Below are positions 32,873 through 64,000 of a stretch of DNA of 64,000 bases, in pieces. This DNA comes from Diadophis punctatus similis. Lineage: Eukaryota; Chordata; Lepidosauria; Squamata; Dipsadidae. Position 1 is the first letter of the stretch; every line of letters starts with the position of its first letter. The DNA is taken from NCBI GenBank assembly GCA_023053685.1, contig JALIGW010000003.1:46797996-46861995 (forward strand), in the 5' to 3' direction. A program made the translations under genes and the position numbers. The notes under the pieces were generated by a model. That model was not told the DNA's origin, made no database searches, and saw only the letters and a program-made list of their open reading frames with translations.

Positions 32873-34599
32873 AAGTATCTGCTTATCTGTGAGTAGCTCT
32901 CAAATGGTTGGCTTGAGGATGAAAATAATTGGCTGGCTTGCTGGAGCCTTTTCATTAAGTGGATAATCTGCCAATTCTTGGGAAAAGATCAATTATTGTT
33001 TTCCAAATGTATTAATCTGTGTCTTAGCTACAGATTTGGGGATGGAATACCTATTAATACAGTATAATATAGTCTTTTTACACTTTTAATCTTTTGTCCC
33101 CTACTCCAATTATCCTCACTTGGAGAAGATAGAGTATTTCCAAATCAGATTCATTATTCAGAACATCCTGGCTACCTCAAAGTTATCTTTTCAAAGTTCT
33201 AAGATCTAAAGGATCCGTTTCAGATTCTATCCTTCATAAATATTTCCTTGATATAGTCTCCCTTCACACTCAAAAATTGATGAGGTAGTCTGTGATAAGG
33301 CCGGACTGCAAGAATCAATGACCCCTGCAAATGTTGTCCCTATCCTGAAAGCCATAGCCCCATAATAGAAGAATGTGTCACCACTGTAATAACAGTCATT
33401 TACAGATTTTCCCGAGATCATTCAAAAATGGTAAGCATCTTACTAGCTACAGCATTTACAGAAGCATCTTAAAGCCCTCTTGAAGGCTATTCTTAAACAG
33501 CAATTACAAACTAACTGGAAATTTAGTGGACTGAAGATTACCATGCAGCTAATGACATTTTTAGTGAGTTGTGCCATTGATGCAGTGATGATCTCTTCAA
33601 AATAGATGATGGAATGGGTTGGGAGATCTGCAAAAGCTAATGCTGAGGACCATTACTGTGAAAAGAAGCACAGAGATTAAACCCTAACTTAAATAACTGA
33701 GTCCCCAGGGAGTAGGGCGGCATATAAGAACACTAAAATAAATAAATAAACTAGCATTTTTTTTAAACTTCATGGAAAATTACAATGGGGTATGATTAAT
33801 TTTATTTTGGTATTATGTGAGTTCAGAATTCACTATTCTTCAATTCCCCAACCTGAAGGGGAATTCTGGCTTAAGTCATATCCCTTGAAGAGCTCAGGAT
33901 CATGTACTGTATGGAAGTCCCGGTAAATATACTTTTATCCTCATAGCAATATTGTAGTGGGTGTGCTTAATTTACAGAAGCATCTTGTGCTTAATAATAG
34001 AGGCTAATATAAGGCCATTCAGTAAATTTTAAATTGAAGTTAGCACCCTAAATTCTACCTACCAATAATTGGTTAGTGTTTGGCTGCTTTGCACATCAGT
34101 TTTTTTAAAAAATCACTTTTTTCCCAAGATAAATAGTTGACCTGGAAGAATACAATATATACTTCTTTGTCAGAACAATGAAAATGTTACCTTTGAAGAA
34201 ATATGTTAAGATTTTAGAGCACATTGTTGTGCTACAATTATTTAAATAAAAGTATCCTTGACAGGAAGTACAATAGCAATCCCGATTAAAAAATACCTAA
34301 GGTTGGATTCAAGCTGCCTCACTTCTCTTCAGTTTAACAGTCATTCTCTTGCAACAGTCTGCTTATAAAAAATTGCCAGCAGAATATTACTCTTTGCTCC
34401 CTTGTTTTCCTCCATAATACTATCACGTGAGTTTATGATATTAAGAGTAAGATGCAGGGAAATGAATGGTAAAAATGATCCAGTGTTAAATTATGCATTT
34501 GGTGTAACTATCTCATGATTTGCATGTAGGATTTGCATTTATAACAACTGAGACTTGCTCTTTTAAATTAAGCAACCAGATTTCCTTATAGATGAAGTA
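32873..34599. other. Intergenic, mostly unique, one L2 tail
   Basis: The only recognised repeat is an L2 3' tail at about 33695-33755 (gggagtagggcggcatataa and AAATA repeats). A 65-codon frame on the - strand at 33227-33421 has no recognised match or splice context. Confidence 0.45.
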
Positions 34600-35042
34600 C
34601 TGTGTTTTTTGGAGTATAAGACGCTCCGAAGTATAAGACGCACCTACCTTTTTGGGGAGGAAAACAAGAAAAAAAAAGCCTCTACCTCTGCCTCCCAGCA
34701 TTTTGCCTCCTTGCAGCAAACAGCAAATAGCCTGTTTCAGTTTCACTTTCAGTTTCAGCAAGCCTGATTAGCACAAGGGAAAAAAATCTGCCCCTGCCTC
34801 CCTGCAGCCGGAAACAGCTGATGGTCGGAGGCGGATCCAACCAACAATCACCTGCTTGTGCTAATCAGGCTGTGCTGAAACTGGAACAGGCTGTTTGCTG
34901 TTTGCTGCAAGGAGGTAAATTGCTGGGAGGCAGAGGCCAAAGGGTGGGGGCGGGTCGACGGGGCTACATTAGGTGTATAAGAAGCACCCAAATTTTCACC
35001 CTCTTTTGGGGGGGAGTGCGTCTTATACTCTGAAAAATGTGG
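34600..35042. mobile_element. Mariner-like MITE, second copy of the 24628 family
   Basis: A 443-bp element bordered by TA (34598-34599 and 35043-35044) with ends ctgtgttttttggagtataa / ttatactctgaaaaatgtgg. Confidence 0.75.
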
Positions 35043-35446
35043 TAAATTTATGTGCTAATTTATCGTATCTTCCTTAAATATGAAAAAACAAGGAATAAGG
35101 AGTAACCTATAGGTGGCGTAGAAGGATGCCAAACCATATTTGTAGCCATCTTTGGATAGTTAAACCAAACTTCTCTACCCTGTTTCTGTTTCTGATGTTT
35201 TAAGCAAAAACAAAAACAAAAAAACCTATCAACTTTCTGCAACCCTGCTTTGCAAGCCCTGAAGGTGTGCTTGCGTTCCTGGGCACAGACTCTTGATTGT
35301 CCTTGATATGGTTATTTTAATTGATGCTTGTTTAGTTTCTATCATAGGTGCTGGCAAAGTACTTAATTTTTGTTACTTTTTTGAACTGCTCCTAGCTACC
35401 CGGAATTACCATGGTGAGATGTGTGGCTACATAAATTGAATACTGA

Positions 35447-35635
35447 TAAAAGAATATTTGTAGCTCAGGGTTGAAATGAGGGGTCCTTGTGCTCTCTTTT
35501 CATTATCCAAACTAGGTAGCCAGTTGGCTAATAAAACATCTGCAAGAAAACAACCAAGCTCAGAGAGCAGCAAGGACCCCTCATAAAATGAATGAATGAA
35601 TGAATGAATGAATGAATGAATGAATGATGAATGAA
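35447..35635. repeat. Foldback half repeat and (AATG)n tract
   Basis: 35447-35585 is an internally deleted copy of the 19293-19600 foldback family (aaaacatctgcaagaaaaca, gctcagagagcagcaaggac). 35587-35630 is (AATG)n. Confidence 0.65.
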
Positions 35636-36029
35636 CAAACAAACAAATAAATAAATCCTGCTGTTCTGTGGGGGAAGTGGGAACCATGTGCTTATTGTTA
35701 AGGCACACCACTCTTCTAATTCCCACCACCACAATGCTCCCAGAAAAGGGTCCATCCCCATTGGCAGAAGGTCTTATCTGCCAAATCCCTGGTGGGCTTC
35801 AGAGGCCAATTCCTTTTTGAATGGACATCTCCTGCCTACCATATCAATCAGATAAAAATCCAAAACGGTCCTTACAACTAATGTTTTAGTTGTTCCTTCA
35901 TTCAGTGGTGTCATTGAAAAAGAGAGGGAGACTGAATTCCAGTACAAAGCTACATTGACAATATGGTAGCATATATTCAGCAGATATGCTGAGATTGATT
36001 CGATGATCAAGATTTAGACATTGTCTTAC

Positions 36030-62864
<26,835 letters not shown>

Positions 62865-62898
62865 GCTGTTGGCTCTGCTGAAATCCGTTCCAGTGTCA
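62865..62898 (-). other. EPS8L3: 5' UTR part of EPS8L3 exon 2 or later
   Basis: The exon containing the start codon extends 34 bp upstream of the ATG to a strong acceptor (pyrimidine tract, then ccacag at 62899-62904). At least one further non-coding exon must lie to the right, in or beyond this window; I could not identify it. Confidence 0.6.
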
Positions 62899-62975
62899 CT
62901 GTGGAGAAAAGAAAAAAAAGGCACATGGATTTAATTTTTTTTAAGGTCTGCTATTCACTTGTATTCCCTTATATC

Positions 62976-63360
62976 CAGAGGTGGGTTTCAGCAGGTTCTG
63001 ACCAGTTCTGGAGAACCAGTAGCAGAAATTTTGAGTAGTTCGGAGAATCGGTAGTGGAAATTTTGAGTAGTTTGGAGAACCGGTAAATACCACCTCTGAC
63101 TGGCCCTGCCCCATCTATTCTCTGCCTCCCGAGTCCCAGCTGATCAGGAGGAAATGGGGATTTTGCAATATCCTTCCCCTGGAGTGGGAAGGGAATGGAG
63201 ATTTTGCAGTATCCTTCCCCTGGAGTGGGGTGGGAATGGAGATTTCACAGTATCCTTCCCCTGCCACGCCCACCAAGCCATGCCCACCAAGCCAAGCCAC
63301 ACCACACCCACCAAGCCACACCCAGAGAACTGGTAGTAAAATTTTTGAATCCCACCACTG
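62976..63360. mobile_element. hAT-like MITE, CAGAGGTGGGTTTC ends
   Basis: A 385-bp element with a perfect duplication CTTATATC (62968-62975 and 63361-63368). It has three internal units of the ggaatggagattttgcagta type. It lies 77 bp from the acceptor of the EPS8L3 start-codon exon. Confidence 0.93.
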
Positions 63361-63487
63361 CTTATATCTCAGTTATTCCTCCTCCCCCGCTACTACTAAA
63401 TCAGGAATTTTAGTAAGTTCCAATAATAAAAATTCGTGATTCTGGACAAAATGAAATGATCTGCTCTTTGAGATGCAGTGTGAGCTA

Positions 63488-64000
63488 AATTTCACTTAAA
63501 ATGTCTAGAATCCAAATCTTGTTGATAAAGACTTTTGACAAAGACTTTCTAGAATCCGTGTTTAGATTAGTGACTAATTTGTTGTGGCAAATTCTCAGTA
63601 AGATTGAAATATATAGGAATAAAGGTTTAAAATTTACATTAAACTATAACTTAAAAGGAAATTTCTATAAAATGATATATCGCTGGTATTTAACTCCAGA
63701 TAAGTTGCCAAGAATGTATAAAGGCATTTCAAATGAATGTTGGAAATATAAATGTAAAGAAGGGACTTTTTATCATTTATTTTTTTTTGTGATAAAGCAA
63801 AGAAACTTTGGAGTAGGATTCATATTTTAATACAGAAAATTCTTAACGTAAATATAAAGACAAAACCAGAAACTTTTCTTTTGTCTTTAATAAAAAAAGA
63901 CCTCTGTAAAAAATTTCAAAACTTTGATGTTATATATGTTGATGGAAGCAAGACTTTTTTATGCACAGAAATGGAAGGTCACCTCGATCCCCCAATGGGT
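63488..64000 (+). mobile_element. L1 LINE ORF2 C-terminal fragment, runs off the window
   Basis: The frame 63501-63780 matches the L1 ORF2 C-terminal region of squamates (YKMIYRWYLTPDKLPRMY, CWKYKCKEGTFYHLF). After a frameshift it continues as KPETFLLSLI and LFYAQKWKVTSIPQW to the window edge. Confidence 0.8.

Noticed and set aside
33227..33421. 65-codon - strand frame rich in aromatic residues
   Set aside because: No recognised family, no splice signals fitting the EPS8L3 gene, which ends upstream at 36030; treated as chance.

Overview
This window is vertebrate nuclear DNA from a squamate reptile, most probably an advanced snake. The genes are split by many introns with standard GT/AG splice sites. 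The space between exons is filled with truncated CR1, L2, R4/Dong-like and L1 LINE copies, tRNA-derived SINEs, long microsatellites (including an ATTCT pentamer growing from a LINE tail) and more than 25 short non-autonomous DNA transposons. The species call is an inference from this repeat mixture and from protein similarity.

Three tandem mu-class glutathione S-transferase (GSTM) loci lie on the + strand. A decayed pseudogene at about 1.5-3.9 kb keeps relics of exons 3, 5, 6, 7 and 8 and has lost exon 4. Gene B at 6.2-15.9 kb has eight intact exons coding for 221 residues, with a TATA promoter. Gene C at 20.4-31.8 kb has eight intact exons coding for 220 residues and starts in a CpG-rich region. 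Non-coding sequence shared between the pseudogene and gene B shows that they arose by segmental duplication. Several transposons are present in only one of the two copies.

The right half, 36.0-62.9 kb, holds a complete EPS8L3-like gene on the - strand. Its 17 coding exons total 1671 bp including the stop (556 residues), and every exon junction keeps phase. It encodes an N-terminal PTB domain, an SH3 domain and the EPS8-type C-terminal effector domain. It lies tail-to-tail with gene C. The GSTM cluster next to EPS8L3 is the arrangement found on human chromosome 1p13.3, so the linkage is conserved and supports both gene calls.

The GSTs are cytosolic detoxification enzymes that conjugate glutathione. 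EPS8-family proteins link receptor signalling to actin. No functional link between them is implied; the neighbourhood is ancestral.

The most notable structure is in the transposons. The hAT-like miniature elements fall into two groups by their 8-bp target duplications. Those with CAGTGATGGCGAACC-, CAGGTCCCCAAAC-, CAGGGGTGTCAAAC- and CAGGGGTCACCAACC-type ends always have TA at the centre of the target. Those with CAGTGGTGGGTTC-type ends never do. I saw no operon, CRISPR array, viral gene or clearly new protein system.
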